Assembly (NCBI GenBank): GCA_900319835.1 | Contig: ONPY01000004.1 | Location: forward strand, 1 to 64,000 | Reading direction: 5' to 3' | From: an uncultured Eubacteriales bacterium | Lineage (GTDB): Bacteria > Bacillota_A > Clostridia > Oscillospirales > Oscillospiraceae | DNA length: 64,000 nucleotides | Shown here: in pieces, positions 6,716 through 15,701 of the stretch | Position numbering within the stretch: the first letter of the stretch is position 1 | Layout of the letters: the number at the start of each line of letters is the position of its first letter | Made by a program: the position numbers and the translations under genes | The notes under the pieces: generated by a model | Database searches by the model: none | Seen by the model: the letters and a program-made list of their open reading frames with translations, nothing else | What the model was told of the DNA's origin: nothing

Positions 6716-9565
6716 TTACTTGCCCTGCTCCTCGCCGAAGGTCTTCTTGGCCTCTTCCCAGCCGGCCTTCAGGCTCTTGAGCCCGGCGGAGACGAAATCG
6801 CGCAGGTCGTCGGTGGCGTCGGCAGCGGCGGCGGAGAGCTTATCGGTGGCTTCTCTCAGCGCGGCCTTGGCCTGCTCGACCTTGGCCTCGAGCTCGGCCT
6901 TCTTCTCGGCCTCGGCAGCCTCGGCGCTCTTGAGATCCTTGATCGCGGCCTGGGCGGCGGCGAGACGGGCAACCGGAACGCGGAACGGGCTGCAGGAGAC
7001 GTAGTCGAGACCGACCTTGTGGAAGAACTCGACGGAGGACGGATCGCCGCCGTGCTCGCCGCAGACGCCGAGGTGCAGCTCCGGACGGGTGGCGCGGCCG
7101 AGACGGCAGGCCATGTCGACGAGCTTGCCGACGCCGATCTGGTCAACGCGGGCGAACGGATCGTTCTCGTAGATCTTCTTGTCGTAGTAGGCGCCGAGGA
7201 ACTTGCCGGCGTCGTCACGGCTGAAGCCGAAGGTCATCTGGGTCAGGTCGTTGGTGCCGAAGGAGAAGAACTGGGCCTCCTTGGCGATCTCGTCGGCGGT
7301 GAGAGCCGCGCGCGGGATCTCGATCATGGTGCCGACCAGGTACTTCATGTTCGTGCCGGACGCGGCGATGATCTCATCGGCGACCTTGACGACGATGTCC
7401 TTGACGTACTTGAGCTCCTTGGTCTCGCCGACCAGCGGGATCATGATCTCGGGGACCATGGTCCACTCGGGGTGACGGGCCTGGACAGCCAGGGCGGCCT
7501 TGATGACGGCACGGGTCTGCATCTCGGCGATCTCCGGGTAGGTGACGGCGAGACGGCATCCGCGGTGACCCATCATGGGGTTGAACTCATGCAGGCCGGT
7601 GATGATGTTCTTGATCTGCTCAACGGTCTTGCCCTGGGCCTCGGCGAGGGCCTTGATGTCCTCTTCCTCGGTGGGAACGAACTCGTGGAGCGGGGGATCC
7701 AGGTAACGGATCGTGACGGGCGTGCCTTCCATGGCCTCGTAGATGCCCTCGAAGTCGGCCTGCTGCATCGGCTCGAGCTTGGCCAGAGCCGCGACGCGCT
7801 CCTCAAGCGTGTCGGCGCAGATCATCTCGCGGAAGGCCGCGATACGGTCGGCGTTGAAGAACATGTGCTCGGTACGGGTCAGGCCGATACCCTCGGCGCC
7901 CAGTTCGCGGGCCTTGCGCGCGTCGGCGGGCGTGTCGGCGTTGGTGCGGACGCCCAGGCGGCGGTACTTGTCAGCCCAGCCCATGATGCGGCCGAATTCG
8001 CCGGCGATCGTGGCGTCGACCGTGGGGATCACGCCCTCGTAGATGTTGCCGGTGGAGCCGTCGATGGAGATATAGTCGCCCTCGTGGAAGACCTTGCCGG
8101 CGAGCTCGAACTTCTTGTTCTCCTCGTCCATCTTGATCTCGCCGCAGCCGGAGACGCAGCACTTGCCCATGCCGCGGGCGACGACCGCCGCGTGGCTGGT
8201 ACGGCCGCCGCGGACCGTCAGGATGCCCTGCGCGGCCTTCATGCCCTCGATATCCTCGGGGCTGGTCTCAAGACGAACGAGAACGACCTTCTCCTTCTTC
8301 TCGCCCTTCGCCTTGGCGTCGGCCGCAGTGAAGACGACCTTGCCGCAGGCGGCGCCGGGGGAAGCGCCCAGACCCTTGCCGAGCGGCGTCGCGGCCTTGA
8401 GGGCCTTGGCGTCGAACTGCGGGTGGAGCAGGGTGTCGAGGTTGCGCGGGTCGATCATCAGAACGGCCTGCTTTTCATCGATCATGCCCTCGTCAACGAG
8501 GTCGCACGCGATCTTGATGGCGGCCTGCGCGGTGCGCTTGCCGTTGCGGCACTGCAGCATGTAGAGCTTGCCGTTTTCGACGGTGAACTCCATGTCCTGC
8601 ATGTCATGGTAGTGGTTCTCAAGGGTGGAGCAGACCTTGACAAACTCTTCAAAGGCCTGGGGGAACTTCTCTTCCATCTCGGAGATGGGCATCGGGGTGC
8701 GGACGCCGGCGACGACGTCTTCGCCCTGGGCGTTGGTGAGGAACTCACCGAACAGGCCCTTGTTGCCGGTGGCGGGGTCGCGCGTGAAGGCGACGCCGGT
8801 GCCGGAGTTTTCGTTCAGGTTGCCGAAGACCATCGGCATGACCGTGACGGCGGTGCCCCAGGAGTAGGGGATGTCGTTGTCGCGGCGGTAGACATTGGCG
8901 CGGGGGTTGTCCCAGGAGCGGAAGACGGCCTTGATGGCTTCCTTCAGCTGGACCTTCGGGTCGGAGGGGAAATCAACGCCGAGCTGCTTCTTGTACTCGG
9001 CCTTGAACTCCTCGGCCAGCTCGTGGAGGTCGGCGGCGTTGAGCTCGATGTCATAGGTGACGCCCTTGCGCGCCTTCATCTCGTCGATAAGCTGCTCGAA
9101 GTACTTCTTGCCGACTTCCATAACGACGTCGGAGAACATCTGGATGAAGCGGCGGTAGGAGTCGTAAACGAAACGCTCGAACTTGGGATCGGGGTTGCCC
9201 TTGATCATGGCGGCGACGACGTCGTCGTTCAGACCGAGGTTGAGGATCGTGTCCATCATGCCGGGCATGGAGGCACGGGCGCCGCTGCGGACGGAGACGA
9301 GGAGGGGATTTTCGAGATCGCCGAACTTTTTGCCGTTGATCTGCTCGATCTTCTCGACATACTCCATGACCTGGGCCATGATCTCGTCGTTGATCTGACG
9401 GCCGTCGTCATAGTACTTGGTGCAGGCTTCGGTGGTGATGGTGAAGCCCTGGGGAACGGGCAAACCGATATTGGTCATTTCCGCCAGGTTCGCGCCCTTG
9501 CCGCCGAGCAGCTCACGCATGTTCGCATTGCCTTCGGAAAACAGGTAGACATACTTTTTGCTCAT
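6716..9565 (-). CDS. ppdK: Pyruvate, phosphate dikinase with C-terminal coiled extension
   Basis: Interconverts ATP, phosphate and pyruvate with AMP, pyrophosphate and phosphoenolpyruvate; in anaerobes it often replaces pyruvate kinase or feeds gluconeogenesis. The protein is 949 residues. The N-terminal ATP-grasp begins GGKGANLAEMTNIGLPVPQGF, the phosphohistidine domain has GGRTSHAAVVARGMG, and the PEP-binding TIM barrel ends with GVCGEHGGDPSS and CSPFRVPVARLAAAQAA. Known enzymes end there (about 875 residues). This one continues for about 70 residues of Ala/Glu/Lys-rich, helix-prone sequence ending in GEEQGK. A promoter is visible upstream. Confidence 0.96.
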   Translation of the reverse strand: MSKKYVYLFSEGNANMRELLGGKGANLAEMTNIGLPVPQGFTITTEACTKYYDDGRQINDEIMAQVMEYVEKIEQINGKKFGDLENPLLVSVRSGARASMPGMMDTILNLGLNDDVVAAMIKGNPDPKFERFVYDSYRRFIQMFSDVVMEVGKKYFEQLIDEMKARKGVTYDIELNAADLHELAEEFKAEYKKQLGVDFPSDPKVQLKEAIKAVFRSWDNPRANVYRRDNDIPYSWGTAVTVMPMVFGNLNENSGTGVAFTRDPATGNKGLFGEFLTNAQGEDVVAGVRTPMPISEMEEKFPQAFEEFVKVCSTLENHYHDMQDMEFTVENGKLYMLQCRNGKRTAQAAIKIACDLVDEGMIDEKQAVLMIDPRNLDTLLHPQFDAKALKAATPLGKGLGASPGAACGKVVFTAADAKAKGEKKEKVVLVRLETSPEDIEGMKAAQGILTVRGGRTSHAAVVARGMGKCCVSGCGEIKMDEENKKFELAGKVFHEGDYISIDGSTGNIYEGVIPTVDATIAGEFGRIMGWADKYRRLGVRTNADTPADARKARELGAEGIGLTRTEHMFFNADRIAAFREMICADTLEERVAALAKLEPMQQADFEGIYEAMEGTPVTIRYLDPPLHEFVPTEEEDIKALAEAQGKTVEQIKNIITGLHEFNPMMGHRGCRLAVTYPEIAEMQTRAVIKAALAVQARHPEWTMVPEIMIPLVGETKELKYVKDIVVKVADEIIAASGTNMKYLVGTMIEIPRAALTADEIAKEAQFFSFGTNDLTQMTFGFSRDDAGKFLGAYYDKKIYENDPFARVDQIGVGKLVDMACRLGRATRPELHLGVCGEHGGDPSSVEFFHKVGLDYVSCSPFRVPVARLAAAQAAIKDLKSAEAAEAEKKAELEAKVEQAKAALREATDKLSAAAADATDDLRDFVSAGLKSLKAGWEEAKKTFGEEQGK

Positions 9566-9628
9566 GTGTTTTTCGATCCTTTCTATTTTTCAAAACTCTA
9601 TGCAAGTCAGGGATTTCTCGCGAATGTT

Positions 9629-9658
9629 AGAATAACACAATCTTACAGATTTAATCAA
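9629..9658 (-). promoter_or_regulatory. Probable ppdK promoter
   Basis: On the minus strand TTGATT, 18-base spacer, TATTCT, about 65 bases before the start. The surrounding 100 bases are AT-rich compared with the genes. Confidence 0.55.
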
Positions 9659-9689
9659 TACATTTTCCGCACAAATCGGGACATTTCTT

Positions 9690-10544
9690 TCACAATCTTT
9701 TGGCCAATTCGTCTGTAAGCGCGACAAAAGAGCCCAGATCGAGCGCTTCGCCCCGGATCCGGATGTCAAAGCCGCAGTTTTCGAGCGCTTGCTCGATCAA
9801 GGCCCGCTCGCACCCCAGTCCGGAGGCGAGCGCGTTGGCAAGGGTCTTGCGCCGCTGGTTGAAGGCCGCCCTTATAATCTGAAAGAGCAATTGCTCATCC
9901 GATACCGCAAAGGGCTTTTCCATCCGCCTTGTCAGGCGGATGACCGAGGAGGTCACCTTGGGCTGAGGGTGAAAGCAATGGGGCGGGACGTCGAAGAGGA
10001 GCTCGGGGCGCGTGTACCACTGGACAAAGAGGGAGAAGGCGCCCCAGTCCGCCGTATTCGCCGCGGCGCAGATGCGGCGCGCGACCTCGCGCTGGATCAT
10101 GACGGTGATCGTCTCAAAGCAGTCGGAGCGGATCAGCGCGGTGAGAACCGGGCTGGTGACGTTATAAGGCAGGTTGGCGCAGACGACGGCGCGCATGCCG
10201 CCAAAATGCTCTCTCACCAGTGCGGGGATATCCTGCTTGAGGATATTCCCGAAGAGGATCTCCACATTGTCATAGGCTGCCATCGTCTCGCGCAGCACGC
10301 CCTCCAGCGAGCGGTCCAGCTCGACGGAGAGCACCTTGCCCGCGCGCGCTGCCAGCTGCTCGGTCAAACAGCCGACGCCGGGGCCGATCTCCAGCACGGC
10401 CGTGTCGCTGTCCAGCTGCGCGCTGTCGGCAATGTCAGCCGGCACCCAGGAGGCCGTCAGGAAATTTTGGCCCATGGATTTGGAAAAACGAAAGCCGTGG
10501 CGGTGCAGCAGCTCCTGGATCTCGATATAGTCAGTTAAATTCAT
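9690..10544 (-). CDS. rsmA: 16S rRNA (adenine1518/1519-N6) dimethyltransferase
   Basis: KsgA enzyme that dimethylates two adenines of the 16S 3' hairpin during small-subunit assembly, 284 residues. The motifs are SMGQNFLTASW, VLEIGPGVGCLTEQLA (SAM loop), SVELDR and the catalytic NLPYNVTSPV. The C-terminal small domain contains AFNQRRKTLANAL. It is the last gene of a rimM-trmD-rsmA string; its ribosome site lies within the end of trmD, three bases away, so the genes are co-transcribed. Confidence 0.96.
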   Translation of the reverse strand: MNLTDYIEIQELLHRHGFRFSKSMGQNFLTASWVPADIADSAQLDSDTAVLEIGPGVGCLTEQLAARAGKVLSVELDRSLEGVLRETMAAYDNVEILFGNILKQDIPALVREHFGGMRAVVCANLPYNVTSPVLTALIRSDCFETITVMIQREVARRICAAANTADWGAFSLFVQWYTRPELLFDVPPHCFHPQPKVTSSVIRLTRRMEKPFAVSDEQLLFQIIRAAFNQRRKTLANALASGLGCERALIEQALENCGFDIRIRGEALDLGSFVALTDELAKRL

Positions 10545-10547
10545 AGC

Positions 10548-11849
10548 TTATCGTCTCACCTTGATGATCTTTTCATAGCCCTGCCGCGCCGTATCGTGGC
10601 CGGGCTCGACCGTGACGGTCAGATTGCCGCGGTAGCGGTAACCGCACGCGCGCAGCAGGCGCTGCATGGGCTTGTTTTTCCGGTGCGTATCGGTGCGGAT
10701 ACATTTGAAGCCCATGGCAAGCGCGCGCTCGTCGGCAAAACGCATCAGCTTCTCCGCGATCCCGCTGCCGCGGTATTTTCCCGCGACCGCGCAGCGGTGC
10801 AGCACACAGCCCGGCAGCTCCGGCGTCCACTTGCCGTCGGTAAGACCGTCATAGCTTTTCTCCTCCCGCTCCGAGAGCGTGAAAAAGGCCGCGATCTCTT
10901 CGCCGTGCAGCACGACGAAGCACTCGCCCCGCTCCAGGTCAAAGCGGAAATGCTCCTCCGCCGGATAGGGGCCCTGCCACTGGTCGACACGCAGCCGTTT
11001 CAGGCTTGCGCGCGCCTCGTCCACGATAGAGAGAATGGCGCTCAGGTCTTCCTCCTCCGCCGCCCGGCAGGTGACCGGCGCGCTGAGAGAGATTCGGTTT
11101 CTGTCCCGCCCGACCTCTTCGAAAAGCTTCCGGTCGCTCTCCGTTGCGGGCGTAAAATTTTCAAACAGGTCCGGGCGCTTTTCCCTTGTCCGGATGAACT
11201 GCTGCTTCCTGCGCCATTTTTCCACCTTTTCGTGGTCGCCGCCCAGAAGCACTTGGGGCACTTCCCTGCCCTCCCAGATCTCGGGGCGGGTATATTGGGG
11301 ATATTCGAGCAGGCCGTCCCAGTGGCTTTCGCCGATATAGCACTGCTCGTCCGCGAGCACACCGGGCACGAGGCGGCAGACCGAGTCGGCCACGGCCATC
11401 GCCGCGATCTCGCCGCCGGTCAGCACAAAGTCGCCGAGGGAGATCTCCTCATCCACGCAGGAGTCGATAAAGCGCTCGTCCACGCCCTCATAGTGGCCGC
11501 AGATGAGCACCAGATGGTCATAGTCGCGCTGCAGGCGCTTTGCGGTCTCCTGGGTGTAGGGCTGTCCCTGGGGCGTGAGATAGATCACGCGGCTGCGTCT
11601 GCCCGCCGCGGTCGCCATGACGCTGTCAAGGCAGCTTTTGAGCGGCTGCGCCATCATCACGCAGCCCCAGCCGCCGCCGTAGGGATAGTCGTCGACCTGG
11701 TTCTGCTTATTGTCGGTATAGTCGCGGATCTGGACGCAGTTGATCTCAACCGCGCCTTTTTTCGCCGCGCGGCCGATGATGCTTTCGTGCAGGACGGCGT
11801 ACACCGTGTCCGGGAAGAGCGTTAAGATGTCGATTCGCATTTCGCTCAT
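10548..11849 (-). CDS. trmD: tRNA (guanine37-N1)-methyltransferase fused to a GNAT domain
   Basis: N-terminal TrmD (about residues 4-240) makes m1G37, which prevents frameshifting. It shows the trefoil-knot SAM site with LICGHYEGVDERF and ISLGDFVLTGGE, and the C-terminal TrmD region YTRPEIWEGREVPQVLLGGDH. The frame continues without interruption into a GNAT acetyltransferase (about 255-433) with CVLHRCAVAGKYRGSGIAEKLM and LLRACGYRYRG. Usual TrmD is about 240 residues, so this is a true fusion with no internal stop. It follows rimM by one base. The acetyltransferase substrate is unknown. Confidence 0.95.
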   Translation of the reverse strand: MSEMRIDILTLFPDTVYAVLHESIIGRAAKKGAVEINCVQIRDYTDNKQNQVDDYPYGGGWGCVMMAQPLKSCLDSVMATAAGRRSRVIYLTPQGQPYTQETAKRLQRDYDHLVLICGHYEGVDERFIDSCVDEEISLGDFVLTGGEIAAMAVADSVCRLVPGVLADEQCYIGESHWDGLLEYPQYTRPEIWEGREVPQVLLGGDHEKVEKWRRKQQFIRTREKRPDLFENFTPATESDRKLFEEVGRDRNRISLSAPVTCRAAEEEDLSAILSIVDEARASLKRLRVDQWQGPYPAEEHFRFDLERGECFVVLHGEEIAAFFTLSEREEKSYDGLTDGKWTPELPGCVLHRCAVAGKYRGSGIAEKLMRFADERALAMGFKCIRTDTHRKNKPMQRLLRACGYRYRGNLTVTVEPGHDTARQGYEKIIKVRR

Positions 11850-11850
11850 T

Positions 11851-12333
11851 TCACATGCCCTCGATCAGATGGACGCGGATCTCTTCCTTTTCCGCGTCAA
11901 TGCCCAGAATAAACTCCCGCACGGCGGGGATCAGATGCTCGCTCTCGCCGCGCACAACATAGAGCATGGAGGCCGGCGTCTCGAACGCATCGACAAGCTT
12001 GCCGACCGTGTGGCCGTCCTCGTCGACGACCGTGAAGCCCAGGATGTCCTGGACGAAGAATTCGCCGTCCTTCATGCGCGCGTCGGCGCGCAGGATCTCG
12101 ACGGTCTTTCCCTTCAGCGCCATGGCGGCATTCAAATCCTCCACCCCCTCGAGGCGGGCGATGATGAACTGCTTGTGCTCGCGCGCCGAGAGGATCTTCT
12201 TTTCCGCGCCGTTTATAAAAAGACGCTTGAAGGTCTTGAAAAACGCGGGCGAATCGAGCCAGACCTCGATTTTGACCTCGCCGGTTACGCCGTGGGTGTT
12301 GACGATTTTTCCGGCTTCGACGTATTGCTTCAT
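11851..12333 (-). CDS. rimM: Ribosome maturation factor RimM
   Basis: Binds S19 and helps mature the 30S head, 160 residues. The N-terminal domain starts VEAGKIVNTHGVTGEVKIE, and the PRC-barrel domain holds EFFVQDILGFTVVDEDG and SMLYVVRG. The start at 12333 has AAAGGAG eight bases upstream; a reading frame open to 12633 begins inside another gene's antisense and is not coding. Pairing with trmD is a widespread bacterial arrangement. Confidence 0.95.
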   Translation of the reverse strand: MKQYVEAGKIVNTHGVTGEVKIEVWLDSPAFFKTFKRLFINGAEKKILSAREHKQFIIARLEGVEDLNAAMALKGKTVEILRADARMKDGEFFVQDILGFTVVDEDGHTVGKLVDAFETPASMLYVVRGESEHLIPAVREFILGIDAEKEEIRVHLIEGM

Positions 12334-12401
12334 GGTCGTTCTCCTTTGCGGTTTCTGACAATTCAGTTTACCATGAAAGCCTGCGTTTGCCAACGGAAAA
12401 G

Positions 12402-12719
12402 TTACGCTGCCGTCAATTTCAGCCCGATGATGCCGACAAGCAGCAGCGCCGCAAAGAAAAGGCGGCCGGCGGTGGCGGGCTCCTTGAACATCACGATACC
12501 CACAACGACCGCGCCGAGCGCGCCGATCCCCGTCCAGATGCCGTAGGCCGTGCCGATCGGCAGCGTTTTTGTCGCGCGAGAGAGAAAGAAGAAGCTCGCC
12601 AGCATCCCGGCAACCGTCAGGATCGACGGCCACAGTTTGGAAAAGCCGTCGGAAAGCTTCAGGCAGGTCGCCCAGAAAATTTCAAAGCAGCCCGCGACGA
12701 TCAGTTCGATCCACGCCAT
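12402..12719 (-). CDS. SMR family exporter, Gdx/SugE-like
   Basis: Four-helix small multidrug resistance protein of 105 residues. The membrane glutamate is in GCFEIFWATCLKLS (Glu about residue 13), and helix 3 reads GTAYGIWTGIGALGAVVVGIV, the pattern typical of guanidinium exporters (Gdx) rather than EmrE. It would act as an antiparallel dimer in the inner membrane, exporting guanidinium in exchange for protons. The start at 12719 is set by GGGAGG. I found no guanidine riboswitch upstream, so the substrate remains inference. Confidence 0.85.
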   Translation of the reverse strand: MAWIELIVAGCFEIFWATCLKLSDGFSKLWPSILTVAGMLASFFFLSRATKTLPIGTAYGIWTGIGALGAVVVGIVMFKEPATAGRLFFAALLLVGIIGLKLTAA

Positions 12720-12741
12720 GGCATAAAACCTCCCAAAAAGC

Positions 12742-12795
12742 AAAAAAATGCGCTTGGCTTACACCTGCACAGGCCTGACGGTGTAAGGCAAACGC
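12742..12795 (-). terminator. Long-stem terminator upstream of the SMR gene
   Basis: Minus-strand 16-base stem (one G-U pair and one mismatch) followed by ATTTTTTT. It lies between the prolyl-tRNA deacylase gene and the SMR gene. It may end the upstream transcript or attenuate the exporter. A second hairpin (GGCTCCCC/GGGGAGCC, 12796-12821) precedes it. Confidence 0.65.
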
Positions 12796-12851
12796 GGCTC
12801 CCCACTCGGCAGCGGGGAGCCTGTAAAGAATAGCATTCGGCGGAGGAAAAA

Positions 12852-13415
12852 TCAAGTCTCCGGGTCAAATTCCCACGGGAGGTTTACATAAGTCGGTTCA
12901 TGCTTGAGCGCCGGGATCAGCTTTTCGCGCACGTCCGCCGTAGTGAGGCAGAGCGACGAGGTGTTTTTGCAGGGGTGGCAGCCGAAGAAGGGCTCGGCTG
13001 TGAGATTGCGGTCGACGAGAAGATGCACGGCGCAGCCGGTGTCGTTCATCAGTCCCAGCAGGCTGACCGAGCCGGGCGTGACGCCCAGCAGCCGCTCCAT
13101 GTCCGCCGCGCCGGCAAAGCTGAGGCGCGACGAGCCGATCTGGGCCGAGAGATACTTGGTCTTGAAGGGCTTGCTGCCGGGCATGATGAGCAGGTAAAAT
13201 TCCGTCTGCTGGCGGTTGGTCAAAAACAGATTCTTGCAGATCGTGCAGCCGAGCAGCGCCTCGACCTCGCGGCAGGCCTCGATCGTGTCGGCGTGTTCGT
13301 GGTCGACGCGGAAATACGCGATTCCGAGGCGGTCGAGCAGGTCATAGCAGTGCTCTTCCCTCTCTTCGCGCGGCTCGGTCGGGCGGCCGCGGTAACGGGT
13401 ACGGTCGATCTCCAT
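12852..13415 (-). CDS. YbaK/ProX-type aminoacyl-tRNA deacylase
   Basis: Free-standing prolyl-tRNA synthetase editing-domain homologue of 187 residues that would hydrolyse mischarged tRNA such as Ala-tRNA(Pro). Family features are CKNLFLTNRQQTEFYLLIMPGSKPF (catalytic-type lysine region), GSVSLLGLMNDTGCAVHLLVD and FFGCHPCKNTSSL. The start at 13415 follows AGAGGTGA, which overlaps the stop codon of the CoA-transferase gene, so the two are probably co-transcribed. Exact specificity is inferred from family only. Confidence 0.88.
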   Translation of the reverse strand: MEIDRTRYRGRPTEPREEREEHCYDLLDRLGIAYFRVDHEHADTIEACREVEALLGCTICKNLFLTNRQQTEFYLLIMPGSKPFKTKYLSAQIGSSRLSFAGAADMERLLGVTPGSVSLLGLMNDTGCAVHLLVDRNLTAEPFFGCHPCKNTSSLCLTTADVREKLIPALKHEPTYVNLPWEFDPET

Positions 13416-13419
13416 AAGC

Positions 13420-14751
13420 TCACCTCTTGTTGTGCGGCAGCCAGATCTTCTGCTGCTCCGCCGCATGGATCAGCTCCTCGCGGAAATCGGGATGCGCGAG
13501 CGAGATCAGCGCCTCGGCCCGCTCCCAGGTGGACTTGCCCGCGAGATTGACCGCGCCGTATTCCGTGGCGATATAGAAAACCTCGCTGCGCGGGGTGGTG
13601 ACGATGTCACCGCCGAAGCACGGCAGGATGCGCGAATGGCGCACGCCTGCCTTGTCGACAAAGCTGGAGGACATGCAGAGGAAGGAAAGGCCGTCCTTCG
13701 CCGCCGTGGCGCCGTTAACAAAGTCGAGCTGGCCGCCGGTGCCGCTGATCTGGCGGGTGCCGACGCTCTCCGAACAAACCTGGCCGTAGAGATCGGCCGC
13801 AAGGCAGCCGTTGATGGAGATCATCGAATCATTTTGGGAAATGACCGGGATCGAGTTTACATAACGCAGTGAATATCCCTCGATCTCCGGGTTGTTGTCA
13901 AGCCAGTCGTAAAACGCGCGCGAGCCGATCGCGAGGCCGAGCACGCCCACGCCGGGGTGCAGGCTCTTGCGGCGGTTGGTCAGCTTGCCGGCGCGGTGCA
14001 TGGCGAGATACCCGTCGGAGGCAAGCTCGGTGTGCATGCCGAGATCCTTCAGATCGGAATCGGCGATCAGCTCGCCGATCGCGTTGGGCACGCCGCCGAT
14101 GCCGAGCTGGATCGTCGCGCCGTCGCGGATATGGGGAAAGACGAAAGAGGCGATTCTCTTTTCGATGTCGCTGGCCGGGGGCGTGGGCATCTCCCAGAGA
14201 GGATGCGGCTCGGCCTCGACGATCATGTCCACTTTTTCGAGCGGCAGCTTGGGCGATTCGCCGCCGATGCGCGGCAGGGCGGCGTTCACCTCGACGATCA
14301 CGGTTTTGGCGTTCTCGACGATCGAACAGACGGCGCCCTGGGCGCCGGAGAGGTTGAAGTTGCCCTCGCCGTCCATCGGCGCGACACTAAGCATCGCGAC
14401 GTCGGTCGTGAGGAAGTTTTCATAGTACCAGCCCATGTTGCGGAAGACCATGGGCGTGAAGAAGGCGCGGCCGCGGTCGCACAGGCGGCGCTCGTAGGCC
14501 GAGCAGTGCCAGGTATTGTAGATAAAATGATCGGCCTCCGGGTCGCATTCGACGACGGCGAGCGGCCCCTGCAGCAAATTGCCGCGCACCTTGACGGCGC
14601 GCAGCTCATCGCGGCGTCTGGCCAGGGCGGCGTCGAGCGCGGCGGGATAGGAGTTGTTCGAGCCGTAGTCGACCCAGTCGCCGTTTTTGACGATCTTGAC
14701 GGCCTCGTCCGCGGTGCGGAGCTTGGCGCGGTATTCGGAAAGGAGATCCAT
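13420..14751 (-). CDS. Acetyl-CoA hydrolase/transferase family CoA-transferase (butyryl-CoA or 4-hydroxybutyrate type)
   Basis: Transfers CoA between acyl groups, 443 residues. In butyrate-forming clostridia this family makes butyrate from butyryl-CoA and acetate. Diagnostic stretches are LGMHTELASDG, containing the likely catalytic glutamate, QLGIGGVPNAIGELIA, and SESVGTRQISGTGGQLDFVNGA in the C-terminal domain. The start at 14751 has AGGAGG seven bases upstream. Sequence alone does not separate butyryl-CoA:acetate from 4-hydroxybutyrate transferases. Read on the minus strand it is followed by the deacylase gene. Confidence 0.88.
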   Translation of the reverse strand: MDLLSEYRAKLRTADEAVKIVKNGDWVDYGSNNSYPAALDAALARRRDELRAVKVRGNLLQGPLAVVECDPEADHFIYNTWHCSAYERRLCDRGRAFFTPMVFRNMGWYYENFLTTDVAMLSVAPMDGEGNFNLSGAQGAVCSIVENAKTVIVEVNAALPRIGGESPKLPLEKVDMIVEAEPHPLWEMPTPPASDIEKRIASFVFPHIRDGATIQLGIGGVPNAIGELIADSDLKDLGMHTELASDGYLAMHRAGKLTNRRKSLHPGVGVLGLAIGSRAFYDWLDNNPEIEGYSLRYVNSIPVISQNDSMISINGCLAADLYGQVCSESVGTRQISGTGGQLDFVNGATAAKDGLSFLCMSSSFVDKAGVRHSRILPCFGGDIVTTPRSEVFYIATEYGAVNLAGKSTWERAEALISLAHPDFREELIHAAEQQKIWLPHNKR

Positions 14752-14804
14752 CGCATTGCCTCCTGTGTTTTTGTCAAAAAAAGTATAGCACGAACGGCAG
14801 GGGG

Positions 14805-14848
14805 AGTAAAGGAAAAGCTCCCTGCGGGCAGGGAGCTTTTCCTTTACT
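14805..14848. terminator. Perfect 21-base-arm hairpin terminator
   Basis: Inverted repeat with 21-base arms and a two-base loop; the inner GGGAGC stem is followed by TTTTCCTTTACT on either strand. It separates the riboflavin transporter gene from the CoA-transferase gene. Confidence 0.75.
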
Positions 14849-14860
14849 TTTTTTGACAAT

Positions 14861-14912
14861 CCCTCCGGCCCCGCTGCGCTCGGCCACCTCTCTTTGCACA
14901 AGGGAGGCTTTG
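14861..14912. repeat. Short palindromic interspersed repeat
   Basis: CCCTCCGGCC...GGCCACCTCTC followed by AAGGGAGGC, a nested palindrome (GGCC/GGCC inside CCTCC/GGGAGG). Its style matches the other intergenic repeats at 16526-16820 and 60553-60602. No coding potential is seen. Confidence 0.5.
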
Positions 14913-14942
14913 GGGAGTCTGTATTCAACAGGCTGTGTCTCG

Positions 14943-15668
14943 TCAGGCCTTTTTGGCCTTGCGTTCGGCGCGGCGCGCGTCGCCCTTGTGGAGCAGGGGC
15001 GAGATGCGCTTATAGAGCAGGAAAGTCAAAAGCGAGACAAGCGCGCCCTTGAGCAGGTTGAAGGGCACGACGGCAAAGAGCACGAGCGTGGAGACGCTGG
15101 TGATGTGGGCGTTGACCTTGGTGCCCATGCCGATGATGGCCTCCATGGGCATGCCGTAGAGCGCGGCGAACTTCGGCAGCAGATAGACCGCGTTGAACGC
15201 GCTGCCGAAAACCGTCATGCACAGCGTGCCGACGACAAGGCCGACGAGCGCGCTCTTCCTGCCGGGTCGCGCATGGTAGACAAGGCTCGCGGGCAGAACG
15301 AAGGAACAGCCGACGGCAAAGTTGGCAAAATCGCCGACGAAGGCAGTCGTCGTGCCCTTCAGGAGCAGCTTGACCAGCACCTTGAGCAGCTCCGCCGTGA
15401 CGCCCGCGACCGGGCCGAGGTAGAAGGTGCAGATCAGGACCGGCAGCTCGCTGAGGTCGATCTTATAGAACGGCGGGGCGAAGGGCAGCGGGATCTCGAT
15501 GAGCATCAGCACGCCCGCCATCGCGGCGAAGATCGCCGTATAGGTGATATAATGCGTACCGGAGAAGGCCTTGATGTCGCGGCAGAGCTTTTTCTGCAGA
15601 AAGGCCGCGACGAGCATGATGGCCGCGAAGATCGCGAGACAGGTGAGGATGAATGTCAGGTTTTCCAT
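14943..15668 (-). CDS. ribU: ECF transporter S component, riboflavin-specific (RibU-like)
   Basis: Membrane substrate-capture subunit of an energy-coupling-factor vitamin transporter, 241 residues, about six membrane helices. YTAIFAAMAGVLMLIEIPLPFAPPFYKIDLSELPVLI is split by the loop typical of riboflavin S components, and the tail is basic (RRAERKAKKA). The start at 15668 has AAGGAGG. The FMN riboswitch directly upstream makes riboflavin or FMN the likely substrate. The shared EcfA/A'/T energising module is not in this window. Confidence 0.92.
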   Translation of the reverse strand: MENLTFILTCLAIFAAIMLVAAFLQKKLCRDIKAFSGTHYITYTAIFAAMAGVLMLIEIPLPFAPPFYKIDLSELPVLICTFYLGPVAGVTAELLKVLVKLLLKGTTTAFVGDFANFAVGCSFVLPASLVYHARPGRKSALVGLVVGTLCMTVFGSAFNAVYLLPKFAALYGMPMEAIIGMGTKVNAHITSVSTLVLFAVVPFNLLKGALVSLLTFLLYKRISPLLHKGDARRAERKAKKA

Positions 15669-15701
15669 GGATTTGCCTCCTTTTTCTTCTTCGGGGCAAA
15701 G

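Noticed and set aside
6674..9718. Very long plus-strand open frame (over 1000 codons) opposite ppdK
   Set aside because: It is the antisense shadow of a GC-rich gene; its translation is Val/Leu/Gly/Asp-rich with no domain, while the minus strand encodes a complete PPDK.
12720..12850. Guanidine riboswitch upstream of the SMR exporter
   Set aside because: Two hairpins are present, but I could not find the conserved bases of guanidine-I, -II (ACGR loops) or -III riboswitches; they read better as terminators.
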